DNA of 64,000 bases from Pseudomonas fontis (lineage in GTDB: Bacteria; Pseudomonadota; Gammaproteobacteria; Pseudomonadales; Pseudomonadaceae), in NCBI RefSeq assembly GCF_028656955.1, contig NZ_JAMDGY010000011.1:124001-188000 (forward strand), read 5' to 3'. Below, piece by piece: positions 31,248 through 40,736 of this stretch. The notes under the pieces are model-generated. The model worked only from the letters and a program-made list of their open reading frames with translations. It did no database searches and was not told where the DNA came from. The translations under genes and the position numbers were made by a program. How positions within the stretch are numbered: position 1 is the stretch's first letter; every line of letters begins with the position of its first letter.

Positions 31248-31341
31248 GTAGCCGCTGCCGTCAGGCTGCGCTGGAGCCCGTGAGGGCTCCCAAAGGCGGC
31301 GCCTGCCATGCAGGCGAGCGCAGCCTGACGGCAGCGGCTAC
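31248..31341. repeat. Clover-shaped inverted repeat (two inner hairpins)
   Basis: A perfect 25-bp inverted repeat (31248-31272 with 31317-31341; begins GTAGCCGCTGCCGTC) encloses two hairpins: GGAGCCC-GTGA-GGGCTCC (31273-31290) and GCCTGC-CAT-GCAGGC (31301-31315). The whole could fold into a three-way cross. It differs from the REP units nearby. Confidence 0.9.
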
Positions 31342-31371
31342 GTTTGCCAGCAATGAGGCCGGTATTCGCGT

Positions 31372-31401
31372 TGTGGGAGCGGGCTTGTCCCGCGATGAGG
31401 C
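31372..31401. repeat. REP element, second type
   Basis: One unit GTGGGAGCGGGCTTGTCCCGCGATG-type, like the copy at 19705. Confidence 0.75.
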
Positions 31402-31478
31402 CAGCACAGCCACCGTTCAGCCTCGATTAAGCAAGAAATTGCTATCATCGCTCCCCTGCCACCTTGCGAACCTTGCGC

Positions 31479-32171
31479 ATGCCCGATACCGCCCCCTGCC
31501 CGCCACGGGCCTTGCCCGACGGTTTTTTCGACCGTGATGCCCAGGTACTGGCCAAGGCATTGCTCGGCAAGATCATCCGCCATCGCCAGGGCGCGCTCTG
31601 GCTGTCGGCGCGGATCATCGAGACCGAAGCCTACTATTGCAGCGACAAGGGCAGCCACGCCTCACTGGGCTACACCGAAAAGCGCAAGGCGCTGTTCCTC
31701 GATGGCGGGCACATCTACATGTACTACGCCCGTGGCGGCGACTCGCTGAACTTCAGCGCCCACGGCGCCGGCAACGCCGTGCTGATCAAGTCCGCCTACC
31801 CGTGGCTCGATGCCTGCTCCGATGACAACAGCCTGGCGCAGATGCAACTGAACAACCCCGACGCCAGCGGCAACCCACGCCCAGCCGAGCGCCTGTGCGC
31901 CGGCCAGACCCTGCTGTGCAAGGCCATGGGCTTGAAGGTGCCGCACTGGGACGCGCAACGCTTCGACCCGGACCGACTGTTCGTCGAAGACTGTGGAATC
32001 ACCGTGCAACACATTATTCAGACGACCCGGCTGGGCATTCCTCACGGCCGCGACGAACATCTGCCGTTTCGCTTCGTCGATGCCGACTACGCCCGCTACT
32101 GCACGCGCAACCCGCTGCGTCGTGGCCAGGTCGAAGGACGCGACTATTTTTCACTGACACAAGGAAACTGA
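31479..32171 (+). CDS. mpg: DNA-3-methyladenine glycosylase (MPG/AAG type)
   Basis: This enzyme removes alkylated and deaminated purines from DNA as the first step of base-excision repair. The 230-residue protein has ARIIETEAYY (catalytic Glu and Tyr of the AAG family), GSHASLGYTEKRKALFLDGGHIYMYYARGG, and RPAERLCAGQTLLCKAMGLKVPHWD. The RNxxMF-type motif before the catalytic site is replaced by SLGYTEKRKALFL, as in many proteobacterial members. I chose ATG 31479; two in-frame TTG codons lie just upstream. The downstream DedA-PAP2 gene follows after 4 bp. Confidence 0.88.
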   Translation: MPDTAPCPPRALPDGFFDRDAQVLAKALLGKIIRHRQGALWLSARIIETEAYYCSDKGSHASLGYTEKRKALFLDGGHIYMYYARGGDSLNFSAHGAGNAVLIKSAYPWLDACSDDNSLAQMQLNNPDASGNPRPAERLCAGQTLLCKAMGLKVPHWDAQRFDPDRLFVEDCGITVQHIIQTTRLGIPHGRDEHLPFRFVDADYARYCTRNPLRRGQVEGRDYFSLTQGN

Positions 32172-32175
32172 GACG

Positions 32176-33492
32176 ATGGGCCCTTGGCTCGACAGCCTGA
32201 CCGCCTGGCTGACCACTAACCCGCAATGGCTGGGCCTGGCGATTTTCATCGTCGCCTGCGTCGAATGCCTGGCCATCGCCGGGATCATCGTGCCCGGCAC
32301 CGTGCTGCTGTTCGCCGTGGCCGTCCTGGCCGGCAGCGGCGCCCTGACCTTGGGCGAAACCCTGCTGCTGGGCTACCTCGGCGGGCTGCTGGGGGATGCG
32401 ATCTCCTACACCCTGGGCCGGCACTTCCACCAGGGCATCCGCCGCCTGCCGCTGTTGCGCACCCACCCGCAGTGGATCGGCAGCGCCGAGACCTATTTCC
32501 AGCGCTACGGCATTGCCAGCCTGCTGGTGGGCCGCTTCATCGGCCCGCTGCGGCCGATGCTGCCGATGGTCGCCGGGATGTTCGACATGCCGATCCCGCG
32601 CTTCATCGCGGTCAGCCTGGTCGCCGGGGCCGGCTGGTCGGTGGCCTACCTGCTGCCCGGCTGGGCCACCGGCGCGGCCATGCGCCTGCCATTGCCCGAA
32701 GGGTTCTGGATGCAGGCCGGGATCATTGCCGCCACCCTCGCGGTGCTGCTGGGCCTGAGCGTCAATGCCAGCCTGCGCAGCCAGCACAAGGGCACCCGGC
32801 TGATAGCCGCGCTGAGCCTGCTGGCGTTGCTTGCGATGTTCTTCGGCTGGCCATACCTGAGCGCGTTCGACCAGGGGCTGATGACCCTGATCCAGAACAA
32901 CCGCAGCAGCGCCATCGACGGCACCCTGGTGCTGATTACCCGGATGGGCGACTTCCGTACCCAGTTCATTCTCGGGGGTGTACTCACCGGCCTACTGCTG
33001 CTTGCGCGGCAATGGCGCCCGGCGATCTTCGCCGGCAGCGCGCTGATCGGTACGGCGCTGGCCAATGGCAGCTTGAAATGGCTGTTTGCCCGAGCCCGCC
33101 CGGAAGTGTTGAGCGACCCGCTGACCACCTACAGCATGCCCAGCGGGCATAGCTCGGCAGCGTTTGCGTTCTTCCTGGTGCTGGCGATTTTGGCCGGGCG
33201 CGGGCAACCGCCGCGCATGCGCCTGACCTGGGTGATCCTGGGCTGTATTCCGGCGGCGGCAATTGCCTTGTCGCGGGTGTATCTGGGGGCGCACTGGCCG
33301 ACGGATGTGCTGGCCGGGGCCATGCTGGCCTGCTGCGTCTGCGCCACCAGCCTGACCTTGCTGCAGGACCGTCAGCCGCTCGCCGCGCTGCCGTTGAAGG
33401 TGTGGTGGCTGGTACTGCCGGCGTGCATGGGGGTGTTGGCGTTCTTTGCGCTGCATGCGTTGCCGCATGCACTACTGCGCTACCAATACTGA
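32176..33492 (+). CDS. DedA-PAP2 fusion membrane protein
   Basis: The 438-residue membrane protein joins two families. The N-terminal half (to about 200) is DedA-like: ECLAIAGIIVPGTVLLFAVAVLAGSG, GGLLGDAISYTLGRHF and GRFIGPLRPMLPMVAGMFDM. The C-terminal half is a PAP2 phosphatase with the three motifs KWLFARARP, MPSGHSSAAF and SRVYLGAHWPTD. DedA proteins move lipid carriers across the membrane and PAP2 enzymes dephosphorylate lipids such as undecaprenyl pyrophosphate. A coupled lipid-recycling role is likely but inferred. About ten membrane helices in all. Confidence 0.9.
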   Translation: MGPWLDSLTAWLTTNPQWLGLAIFIVACVECLAIAGIIVPGTVLLFAVAVLAGSGALTLGETLLLGYLGGLLGDAISYTLGRHFHQGIRRLPLLRTHPQWIGSAETYFQRYGIASLLVGRFIGPLRPMLPMVAGMFDMPIPRFIAVSLVAGAGWSVAYLLPGWATGAAMRLPLPEGFWMQAGIIAATLAVLLGLSVNASLRSQHKGTRLIAALSLLALLAMFFGWPYLSAFDQGLMTLIQNNRSSAIDGTLVLITRMGDFRTQFILGGVLTGLLLLARQWRPAIFAGSALIGTALANGSLKWLFARARPEVLSDPLTTYSMPSGHSSAAFAFFLVLAILAGRGQPPRMRLTWVILGCIPAAAIALSRVYLGAHWPTDVLAGAMLACCVCATSLTLLQDRQPLAALPLKVWWLVLPACMGVLAFFALHALPHALLRYQY

Positions 33493-33534
33493 CCGCCACC
33501 ACCCCTCACAGGGCATTGGGCTAGCCAGATACCC

Positions 33535-34125
33535 TCAGGCAAACAGCTCCCCCTGAAGGCGATCCAGCAAATGCTGGATCGCTTCCAGCCGCAAGCGCGG
33601 CGAATCAATCGCCAGCAATTCCAGCTTGTCCTGCTCATCAAACGGCAACAGGTAGGCCAACTGATTGGCCAGGACCTTCTGCCCGATCACCTCAACAGAC
33701 ATATCCAGCGCCGCCACCATCGGGTGCTCGGCCAAGGCATGCAACAACGCCAGCAAATCGTGGTGATCGTCTTCCAGCGGTGCATCCTCCTGCTCCGGCA
33801 ACCAGGACACATCGGCAATCAGCAATTGATCCTTCTGCACCTCGTACGGCCCGACCCGGAACCTGCGCACGCCCTCCACGCGAATCCCCAGCAGGCCGTT
33901 GTCCTGCTGCTTGAAGTCGCGAATCACCGCCTCGCAGCCGATCAGGGCAAAGCCTTGCGGCGCCGGCCCGACCTGCTCGCCCTCCAGAATGCAGACCACG
34001 CCAAAGCCACCGCTCTGCTTCATGCAGCGGCCGATCATGTCCAGGTACCGCGCCTCGAAAATCTGCAAATCCAGATTGCAGCCGGGAAACAGCACGGTAT
34101 TGAGTGGAAACAGGGGTAACGTCAT
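33535..34125 (-). CDS. LON substrate-binding domain protein
   Basis: The 196-residue protein consists of a Lon N-terminal domain alone: LPLFPLNTVLFPGCNLDLQIFEARYLDMIGRCMKQ, GEQVGPAPQGFALIGCEAVIRDFKQQ and VEGVRRFRV. The ATPase and protease domains are absent. Such stand-alone LON-domain proteins are common in Pseudomonas and are thought to bind proteins or peptides. ATG 34125 follows a GAGGA box. It is 9 bp downstream of lrgB on the same strand. Confidence 0.88.
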   Translation of the reverse strand: MTLPLFPLNTVLFPGCNLDLQIFEARYLDMIGRCMKQSGGFGVVCILEGEQVGPAPQGFALIGCEAVIRDFKQQDNGLLGIRVEGVRRFRVGPYEVQKDQLLIADVSWLPEQEDAPLEDDHHDLLALLHALAEHPMVAALDMSVEVIGQKVLANQLAYLLPFDEQDKLELLAIDSPRLRLEAIQHLLDRLQGELFA

Positions 34126-34134
34126 CAATCGTCC

Positions 34135-34851
34135 TCAAGCAACCAGGCTTACTGCCAACGGCAGGAACACCGCCGTGGCAACCCCCATCAGGCTCATCGC
34201 CAGGGCCGCGAAGGCCCCGCATTCCTCACTTTCCTGCAACGCCACCGAGGTGCCCACCGCATGCGCGGTGATGCCCAGGGCCATGCCACGCGCCTCGGGG
34301 CTGTGCACACCAAAGCGGGTCAACAGGCCCGGGCCGAAAATCGCCCCGATCACCCCGGTAATCAGCACGAACACCGCTGCCAGGGCCGCCACGCCGCCAA
34401 TCTGCTCCGCCACCAGCATGGCGATGGGCGAAGTCACTGACTTCGGCGCCATGGTCATCAGGATCATGTGCTCGGCACCCAACCACCAACCGAGCAACAC
34501 GCACAGGCACGTGGCGACCAGCCCCCCGATTACCAGCGTAGTAAAGGTCGGCCAGAACAGCTGACGGATGCGTCTCAGGTTCAGGTAGAGCGGTATCGCC
34601 AGGGCCACGGTGGCCGGGCCCAGGAGGATGTTCATGATCTCGGTGCTTTTGCGGTATTCGGCGTAGGAGAGCCCGCAAGTCAGCAGTACGCCGATCACCA
34701 CCAGCATCGACACCAGCACCGGTTGCAGGAAGATCCAGCGGGTTTTTTCGTAGGCCGCCAATACCAGCTGGTACGCACCCAGGGTGATACCAATACCGAA
34801 CAGCGGATGGTGGATGACCGCCTCGATGGCGCCGTGCCAGTCCAGGCTCAT
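34135..34851 (-). CDS. lrgB: LrgB/CidB-family membrane protein
   Basis: The 238-residue protein has six to eight membrane helices and the family pattern FGIGITLGAYQL, NILLGPATVALAIPLYLN, MAPKSVTSPIAM, GVIGAIFGPGLLTRFGVHSPEARGMALGITAHAVGTS. LrgB works with LrgA/CidA in control of murein hydrolase activity, cell lysis or export of small organic acids (pyruvate in some bacteria). The ATG at 34851 overlaps the lrgA stop by four bases (ATGA), indicating coupled translation. Confidence 0.92.
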   Translation of the reverse strand: MSLDWHGAIEAVIHHPLFGIGITLGAYQLVLAAYEKTRWIFLQPVLVSMLVVIGVLLTCGLSYAEYRKSTEIMNILLGPATVALAIPLYLNLRRIRQLFWPTFTTLVIGGLVATCLCVLLGWWLGAEHMILMTMAPKSVTSPIAMLVAEQIGGVAALAAVFVLITGVIGAIFGPGLLTRFGVHSPEARGMALGITAHAVGTSVALQESEECGAFAALAMSLMGVATAVFLPLAVSLVA

Positions 34852-35210
34852 GGCTGATCCTCGCGCTTGGCCTGGCGGGCGATCAGCTTTTGCATCAGCA
34901 CGCCGCAGAACACCAGGGCGATCAGCACCGAGAGCACCAGCGAGCCGACGATGGCCCAGAAGTCGGCGGCAATGTCCGCGGCATACACCATCACCCCCAC
35001 CGCCGGTGGCACCAGCAGCAACGGCAGGTAGCGCAGCAGGCTGCTCGACGCTTCGCTCAAAGGCGCGCTGACTTCGCCGCGCAGCATCAGGAAGATCAGC
35101 AACAGCACCAGGCCAATGATCGGCCCCGGCAAAATCGGCACCAGCAGGTGATTGATCGCTGTTCCCAACAGCTGGAACAGCACGAGCCACGTCAAACCAC
35201 GCAACAACAT
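34848..35210 (-). CDS. lrgA: LrgA/CidA-family holin-like protein
   Basis: The 120-residue protein has four membrane helices and the CidA/LrgA signature LPGPIIGLVLLLIFLML, then RYLPLLLVPPAVGVMVY. The C-terminus is basic and cytosolic. It is the first gene of an lrgA-lrgB-LON-domain unit. GGGAGAG precedes the ATG. Confidence 0.92.
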   Translation of the reverse strand: MLLRGLTWLVLFQLLGTAINHLLVPILPGPIIGLVLLLIFLMLRGEVSAPLSEASSSLLRYLPLLLVPPAVGVMVYAADIAADFWAIVGSLVLSVLIALVFCGVLMQKLIARQAKREDQP

Positions 35211-35379
35211 TGCATCTCTCCCTCAGACCTGGTGGCCATTATAAGCACGCTATCGACCGGTCTATAGCGCGATATTCGCTCAAACCATACGGACTTGACC
35301 TGAACATGCCGGCATGCTGATCTTAGGTTTTCGAATCTGCCAAACACAATAAAACCACCCGTTACTCAGGAGAGTTTCG

Positions 35380-35835
35380 ATGCCCCAAGTACCCGTTACA
35401 GAGCTTGCGCAGTACGTTGGTAAGGAACTGGGACGTTCCGAATGGCTACAGATCGATCAAGACCGAATCAACCTGTTTGCCGAGGCAACAGGGGACTTCC
35501 AGTTCATTCATGTCGACCCGGCGAAGGCGGCAAAAACGCCATTTGGCAGCACGATCGCCCATGGCTTTCTCACCCTTTCGCTGATTCCGAAGCTGATGGA
35601 GGGCATTCTGGTCCTACCTGAAGGTCTGAAAATGGTCGTCAACTATGGCCTGGACAGTGTGCGATTTATCCAGCCTGTCAAAGTGGACTCCAGGGTGCGG
35701 CTCAAGGTGGACCTCACCAGCGCCATCGAGAAAAAGCCCGGCCAGTGGCTGCTCAAGGCAACCGTGACCCTGGAAATCGAAGGCCAGGACAAACCGGCTT
35801 ACATCGCCGAGCCGCTGTCACTCTGCTTCGTCTGA
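35380..35835 (+). CDS. MaoC-like (R)-specific enoyl-CoA hydratase
   Basis: The 151-residue hot-dog-fold protein has the hydratase-2 motif FAEATGDFQFIHVDP (catalytic Asp and His) and TIAHGFLTLSLIPKLM. Such enzymes hydrate trans-2-enoyl-CoA to (R)-3-hydroxyacyl-CoA and can feed polyhydroxyalkanoate synthesis, a hallmark of P. putida; the substrate here is not shown. It has its own AGGAGAG box and is followed by a strong hairpin. Confidence 0.88.
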   Translation: MPQVPVTELAQYVGKELGRSEWLQIDQDRINLFAEATGDFQFIHVDPAKAAKTPFGSTIAHGFLTLSLIPKLMEGILVLPEGLKMVVNYGLDSVRFIQPVKVDSRVRLKVDLTSAIEKKPGQWLLKATVTLEIEGQDKPAYIAEPLSLCFV

Positions 35836-35846
35836 CCTAACCTCAA

Positions 35847-35876
35847 GGTGAAACAGCCACCCCCGGCTGTTTCACC
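35847..35876. terminator. Strong hairpin after the MaoC gene
   Basis: A 12-bp perfect stem (GGTGAAACAGCC / GGCTGTTTCACC) with loop ACCCCC begins 12 bp after the stop. There is no T run, so termination may be partial. Confidence 0.65.
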
Positions 35877-35924
35877 CGGGACAATCTGCGGCATACTCGG
35901 GGCCTCACTTGCCTGGACCCCGTC

Positions 35925-37646
35925 ATGCGCCCTCTCGTGCCTCTTGCCCTGACCCTGCTACTTGCCGCCTGCGGCGATGGCGAACCGCTTTCCCCGCCTG
36001 ATGCCCGCCTGCCCGATGGCGGCCGCTACCGGGGTGAAGTGGTCAACGGGCTGCTGCAAGGTGCCGGACGCGTCGACTACCCCAATGGCAGCTGGTACGC
36101 CGGCAACTTCAGCAATGGCCAGTGGCACGGCCGTGGCGAATGGCACGGCAGCAACGGCGAAATCTATCGCGGCCAGTTCGAACAGGGCCTGTTCCATGGC
36201 CAGGGCGAACTGACCAGCAACGGCAGCAGCTACAGCGGCGGCTTCAAGCTGGGCCGACGTGACGGCGAAGGCACCCTCAAGGAGGGTGGCCTGCAATATC
36301 GCGGGCAGTTCAAGGATGACCAATACAACGGTGCCGGCCACCTGGCCCTGGCCGACGGTTCCCAGTACCAGGGCCTGTTCGCCAAGGGCAAGCCCAATGG
36401 CGAAGGCATTCGCAGCGACGCCAGCGGCAATCAGTTCAGCGGGCATTTCGTCAATGGCCAGTTGCAAGGCAGCGGCACCTTCAACAGCGCCGAAGGCGAC
36501 CAGTACATCGGCGAGTTCAAGGGCAATCGCCTGGAAGGCCGCGGCCGCTACGAGAACGCCGACGGCGATGTGTGGATCGGCCAGTTCAAGGACGGCTCGC
36601 TTACCGGCAAGGGCGAACTCTTCGCCGTGGATGGCAGCCACTACAAAGGCCGGTTCCGTGACTGGCGTTTCTCCGGCAGTGGTCGCCTGCAACTGGCGGA
36701 TGGCAGTGTGTATGTCGGCGGCTTCGAGAACGACACCTACCAGGGCGCCGGCCAACTGACGCCAATCGATGCGCCCGCGGAAAGCGGCCTGTGGGTCAAC
36801 GGCCTGCGCGTACGGGATGACAAGGGCCGGTTGCTGCCCGACCCGTTGGAACTGGCCCTGCTCAACCAGGGCAGCCTGCTGGAAAAAGCGCTGGCGCAAG
36901 TGCCGCCATCCACCCCGGAGATCGAGCTGTACAGCCTGACCCTGGCCGGTGATGGCAAGCAGAGCGTGTTCATGCGCGAGGCCGACTATGTCAGCAACAT
37001 GCTCAAGAGCCGCTTCGGCGCAGTCGCCCATATCAACCTGGTGAACCACCGCGACCACCTTGCCGACCGCCCGCTGGCCACCCGCGAGAACCTCGCCCGC
37101 GCGGCCCGCACCCTGGCCGATCGCACGGGGCCGGAAGACCTGGTGTTCATCTACCTGACCAGCCATGGCAGCGAGGATCACCAACTGGTGCTCGACCAGC
37201 CGCGCCTGCAACTGGCTGACCTGCCTGCCGACGAGCTGGCCAGTGCCCTGGCCCCACTGAAGGATCGCGACAAGATCATTGTCATCTCGGCCTGTTATTC
37301 AGGAGGCTACATCGCCCCTCTCAAGGATGAACGCACGCTGATCATGACGGCGGCGCGTAGTGATCGAGTGTCGTTCGGTTGCAGCGAAGAAGCCGACTTC
37401 ACCTATTTCGGCGATGCCCTGTTTGCCCAGGCGCTGAACCAGACCGATGACTTGCAACAAGCCTTCGAACTCGCCAAGGCGAGCGTTGCCGAACGTGAAC
37501 AGGCGGAAGACTTCGAAGCTTCCGAACCACAGATGTGGGCGCCAAAGGGCGTACTGGCACATTGGCAAAAGTTGCGTCAGCAGCAGGCCCGCAAAGCACT
37601 GCAAAGTGCCGAGGCCAGCCAAGCAAAAAGTGCCGGCAGCCACTAA
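35925..37646 (+). CDS. MORN-repeat lipoprotein with C13/caspase-like protease domain
   Basis: The 573-residue protein has a lipoprotein signal (LLLAACGD, Cys16). About ten MORN repeats follow between residues 33 and 280, each near 23 residues (for example GNFSNGQWHGRGEW, GQFEQGLFHGQGEL, GEFKGNRLEGRGRY). A C-terminal cysteine-peptidase domain of the C13 (legumain)/caspase clan comes last. Its dyad is His414 in IYLTSHGSED and Cys457 in VISACYSGGY. MORN repeats often bind lipids or membranes. The protein should face the periplasm, anchored in a membrane. The substrate is unknown. An SDR-like gene follows after 26 bp. Confidence 0.85.
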   Translation: MRPLVPLALTLLLAACGDGEPLSPPDARLPDGGRYRGEVVNGLLQGAGRVDYPNGSWYAGNFSNGQWHGRGEWHGSNGEIYRGQFEQGLFHGQGELTSNGSSYSGGFKLGRRDGEGTLKEGGLQYRGQFKDDQYNGAGHLALADGSQYQGLFAKGKPNGEGIRSDASGNQFSGHFVNGQLQGSGTFNSAEGDQYIGEFKGNRLEGRGRYENADGDVWIGQFKDGSLTGKGELFAVDGSHYKGRFRDWRFSGSGRLQLADGSVYVGGFENDTYQGAGQLTPIDAPAESGLWVNGLRVRDDKGRLLPDPLELALLNQGSLLEKALAQVPPSTPEIELYSLTLAGDGKQSVFMREADYVSNMLKSRFGAVAHINLVNHRDHLADRPLATRENLARAARTLADRTGPEDLVFIYLTSHGSEDHQLVLDQPRLQLADLPADELASALAPLKDRDKIIVISACYSGGYIAPLKDERTLIMTAARSDRVSFGCSEEADFTYFGDALFAQALNQTDDLQQAFELAKASVAEREQAEDFEASEPQMWAPKGVLAHWQKLRQQQARKALQSAEASQAKSAGSH

Positions 37647-37672
37647 GCTGACTGTAACAAGGGAGAGACATC

Positions 37673-38314
37673 ATGTACCTGACGCCTCAGCACATTCTGC
37701 TTGCCGGAGCCACCGGACTTACTGGCGAACATCTGCTTGACCGGCTGCTCAACGAGCCGACGGTCACCCGCGTGCTAGCCCCTTCACGCCGCCCATTGGC
37801 GGAGCATCCGCACCTGGAAAACCCGGTGGGTGATCCAGCGGTGTTCCTGCCGCAGCTCAATGGCCGGGTGGACATCGCGTTCTGCTGCCTGGGTACCACC
37901 ATCAAGGTGGCGGGCTCGGAGGCGGCGTTTCGGGCAGTTGATCTGGACATGGTGGTGGCGTTCAGCAAGCGCGCGCGGGAGATGGGTGCGCGGCATTTGC
38001 TGGTGATCAGTGCCCTGGGCGCTGATGCCAAGTCGAAGATTTTCTACAACCGCGTCAAGGGCGAGATGGAGGAAGCACTGAAGGCGCAGGATTGGCCGCA
38101 GCTGACCATTGCCCGGCCTTCGCTGTTGCTCGGTGAGCGGATTGAACCGCGCCTTGGCGAGCAGTTGGCAGGGCCGTTGTCGAAGCTGATTCCCGGCAAG
38201 TATCGCGGGATCGAAGCCTGTCAGTTGGCCAGGGCGTTGTGGCGCCTGGCGCTGGAAGAGCAGGATGGGGTTCGGGTTGTCGAGTCTGATGAGTTGCGCA
38301 AGCTGGGGAAATAA
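37673..38314 (+). CDS. NAD(P)H-binding oxidoreductase (atypical SDR)
   Basis: The 213-residue protein has a Rossmann start [20 protein letters not shown] and the segments [50 protein letters not shown] and [13 protein letters not shown] (YxxxK-like lysine). This is the pattern of the HTATIP2/Yml-type atypical short-chain dehydrogenases, which often act as NADPH sensors or redox enzymes. No substrate can be given. Confidence 0.85.
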   Translation: MYLTPQHILLAGATGLTGEHLLDRLLNEPTVTRVLAPSRRPLAEHPHLENPVGDPAVFLPQLNGRVDIAFCCLGTTIKVAGSEAAFRAVDLDMVVAFSKRAREMGARHLLVISALGADAKSKIFYNRVKGEMEEALKAQDWPQLTIARPSLLLGERIEPRLGEQLAGPLSKLIPGKYRGIEACQLARALWRLALEEQDGVRVVESDELRKLGK

Positions 38315-38322
38315 CTGGGGCA

Positions 38323-38406
38323 CCATCGCCGGCAAGGCCGGCTCCCACAGGTATTGAGTTGAGTTCAGCCTGGACACTGTGGGAGCCGGCCTTGCCGGCG
38401 ATGAGG
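38323..38406. repeat. REP pair (inverted)
   Basis: Head-to-head CATCGCCGGCAAGGCCGG copies with about 30 bp between them, in the gap of two convergent genes. Confidence 0.9.
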
Positions 38407-38413
38407 CCAGTAG

Positions 38414-38698
38414 CTACAACCCACCGGTAGCCTGAAACCCTACCCCCAGCACCGTCAGCAACGACAGCGGCAAAAACAGCGTATCAAGCAACGCACTGCC
38501 CGGCAGGTCCAACCCCGGATGTGCCGGCGCTGCCACCCCGAAGCGGTCTTCCGGGCAACACCCGCCCTGCATCACATACAGGTTCAGCCGCGTCCCCGAG
38601 TACACCACCGGTGCCCCCGGTTTGGCGGCATCCAGCGTGCGCACCGTCGAGCACCCCCCCACCACCAGCAACGCCAGGGCGCTCAACAGCAGCTTCAC
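38414..38698 (-). CDS. YceK/YidQ family lipoprotein
   Basis: The 94-residue protein has a lipobox (LLVVGGC, Cys16) and the family pattern [63 protein letters not shown]. Function unknown; an outer-membrane location is likely. It overlaps ubiX by 4 bases. Confidence 0.85.
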   Translation of the reverse strand: MKLLLSALALLVVGGCSTVRTLDAAKPGAPVVYSGTRLNLYVMQGGCCPEDRFGVAAPAHPGLDLPGSALLDTLFLPLSLLTVLGVGFQATGGL

Positions 38699-39324
38699 TC
38701 CTCACCGCCCAGATGATGCTCGCCCCAACGTGGCAGCATGTCCTGGGGAATGTTCAGCAGGTTGAGAATCCGCGCCACGACGAAGTCGACCAGGTCATCA
38801 ATGGTCTGCGGCTGGTGATAGAACCCCGGCGCCGCCGGCAAGATCACCGCGCCCATCTGCGACAGCTTGAGCATGTTCTCCAGGTGAATCGTCGAGAACG
38901 GCGCCTCACGCGGCACCAGGATCAGCTGGCGACGCTCCTTCAAGGTCACGTCCGCCGCCCGCTCGATCAGGTTGTTGCAGGCCCCGGTGGCAATCGCCGA
39001 CAAGGTGCCGGTCGAACATGGCACCACCACCATCGCCGCCGGCGCACCCGAGCCCGAGGCCACGGGTGACATCCAGTCTTCCTTGCCATACACGCGAATC
39101 TGCCCGGCAGCCGCGCCGGTGTACTCGGTCAGGAACGCCTGGATCGCCTGCGGCTTGGCCGGCAATACCACGTCGGTCTCGGTCGACATCACCAACTGCG
39201 CCGCCTTGGAAATCAGGAAGTGCACCTCGCGCTCCTCGCGCACCAGGCAGTCCAGCAAGCGCAAGCCGTACTGGGCGCCGGAAGCACCGGTCATCGCCAG
39301 GGTGATGCGTTCCGGGCCGCTCAT
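38695..39324 (-). CDS. ubiX: Flavin prenyltransferase UbiX
   Basis: UbiX attaches dimethylallyl phosphate to FMN, making the prenylated cofactor for UbiD decarboxylases of ubiquinone synthesis. The 209-residue protein has [84 protein letters not shown] and [12 protein letters not shown]. It overlaps mpl upstream and the YceK gene downstream by 4 bases each, so the three are probably co-translated. Confidence 0.97.
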   Translation of the reverse strand: MSGPERITLAMTGASGAQYGLRLLDCLVREEREVHFLISKAAQLVMSTETDVVLPAKPQAIQAFLTEYTGAAAGQIRVYGKEDWMSPVASGSGAPAAMVVVPCSTGTLSAIATGACNNLIERAADVTLKERRQLILVPREAPFSTIHLENMLKLSQMGAVILPAAPGFYHQPQTIDDLVDFVVARILNLLNIPQDMLPRWGEHHLGGEE

Positions 39325-40670
39325 TTCAGGGCCTCAGCCAGCTTGCCATGCAGGCCGCCAAAGCCGCCGTTGCTCATGATCACCACCTGGGTGCCCGGCG
39401 TGGCCTGGCTCTTCACGCGCTCGATGATCGCCTCCAGGCTGTCGGCAACAATCGACGGCACGGTGCATTGCGCCGCCGTACCGGCCAGGTCCCAGCCCAG
39501 GTTCGGCGGTGCGTACCAGATCACCTGGTCGGCATCGCGCACGCTTTCCGGCAAGCCGTCGCGATGCGCGCCGAGCTTCATCGAATTGGAGCGCGGCTCG
39601 ATCACGGCGATCAGCGGTGCATCGCCGATACGCTTGCGCAGGCCATCCAGGGTGGTGGCAATCGCCGTCGGGTGGTGCGCGAAATCGTCATAGATGGTCA
39701 CTCCCTGCACTTCAGCAACCTTCTCCATGCGCCGCTTGACGCTCTTGAACGCGCTCAGTGCAGCGATGCCCATGGCCGGCACAACGCCGACATGCCGCGC
39801 CGCCGCCAGGGTGGCCAGTGCGTTGGCCACGTTGTGCTGGCCGGTCAGTTCCCACTCGACCACACCCTGGCTTTCACCTTCGAAGCTCACCTCGAAGCGC
39901 GAACCGTCCTGGCTCAGCAGCTTGACCTGCCATTGGCCACCTTCGCCGGTGGTTTGCACCGGGGTCCAGCAGCCCATCTCGATCACCCGCGCCAAGGCCG
40001 GCTCGGTGGTCGGATGGATCACCAGGCCTTCGCTCGGGATGGTGCGCACCAGGTGGTGGAATTGCCGCTCGATGGCTGGCAGGTCCGGGAAGATGTCGGC
40101 GTGATCGAATTCCAGGTTGTTGAGGATCGCGGTACGCGGACGGTAGTGAACGAACTTCGAACGCTTGTCGAAGAAGGCGCTGTCGTATTCGTCTGCCTCG
40201 ACCACGAAGAACGGCGTACCGCCCAGGCGCGCCGATACCGAGAAGTTCTGCGGCACGCCACCGATCAGGAAGCCCGGGCTCATGCCGGCATGTTCCAACA
40301 CCCAGGCGAGCATGCTGCTGGTGGTGGTCTTGCCATGGGTGCCGGCCACGGCCAGTACCCAGCGACCTTGCAGCACATGGTCAGCCAGCCACTGCGGGCC
40401 CGACACGTACGGCAGGCCCTTGTTCAGCACGTATTCCACGGCCGGGTTGCCGCGCGACAGCGCGTTGCCGATCACTACCAGGTCGGGGGCCGGGTCGAGC
40501 TGGGCGGCGTCATAGCCCTGGTGCAACTCGATGCCCTGGGCTTCGAGCTGGGTACTCATGGGGGGATAGACGTTGGCATCGGAGCCGGTGACACGGTGGC
40601 CAAGTTCCTTGGCCAGCACTGCCAGCGAGCCCATGAAAGTACCGCAGATACCGAGAATATGAATGTGCAT
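39321..40670 (-). CDS. mpl: UDP-N-acetylmuramate:L-alanyl-gamma-D-glutamyl-meso-diaminopimelate ligase
   Basis: Mpl joins recycled murein tripeptide to UDP-MurNAc, feeding peptidoglycan fragments back into synthesis. The 449-residue Mur-ligase protein starts [30 protein letters not shown], has the P-loop [15 protein letters not shown] and the [22 protein letters not shown] and [11 protein letters not shown] motifs. ATG 40670 is chosen, with GAGG seven bases before it; a GTG four codons upstream is in frame. Confidence 0.97.
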   Translation of the reverse strand: MHIHILGICGTFMGSLAVLAKELGHRVTGSDANVYPPMSTQLEAQGIELHQGYDAAQLDPAPDLVVIGNALSRGNPAVEYVLNKGLPYVSGPQWLADHVLQGRWVLAVAGTHGKTTTSSMLAWVLEHAGMSPGFLIGGVPQNFSVSARLGGTPFFVVEADEYDSAFFDKRSKFVHYRPRTAILNNLEFDHADIFPDLPAIERQFHHLVRTIPSEGLVIHPTTEPALARVIEMGCWTPVQTTGEGGQWQVKLLSQDGSRFEVSFEGESQGVVEWELTGQHNVANALATLAAARHVGVVPAMGIAALSAFKSVKRRMEKVAEVQGVTIYDDFAHHPTAIATTLDGLRKRIGDAPLIAVIEPRSNSMKLGAHRDGLPESVRDADQVIWYAPPNLGWDLAGTAAQCTVPSIVADSLEAIIERVKSQATPGTQVVIMSNGGFGGLHGKLAEALK

Positions 40671-40736
40671 GGTCGACCTCACGAAACGTGGAGGCAGGGT
40701 AGCTTAGGGGGCGAAAAATCGCATCCTGAGTTTCGC

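Larger units (their letters stand above)
31095..31478. other. Intergenic region between proA and the glycosylase gene, with repeats
   Basis: No gene is supported in these 384 bases. The region holds the divergent promoters of proA and the glycosylase gene, a large cruciform-type repeat (31248-31341) and one REP unit (31372-31401). Confidence 0.7.
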
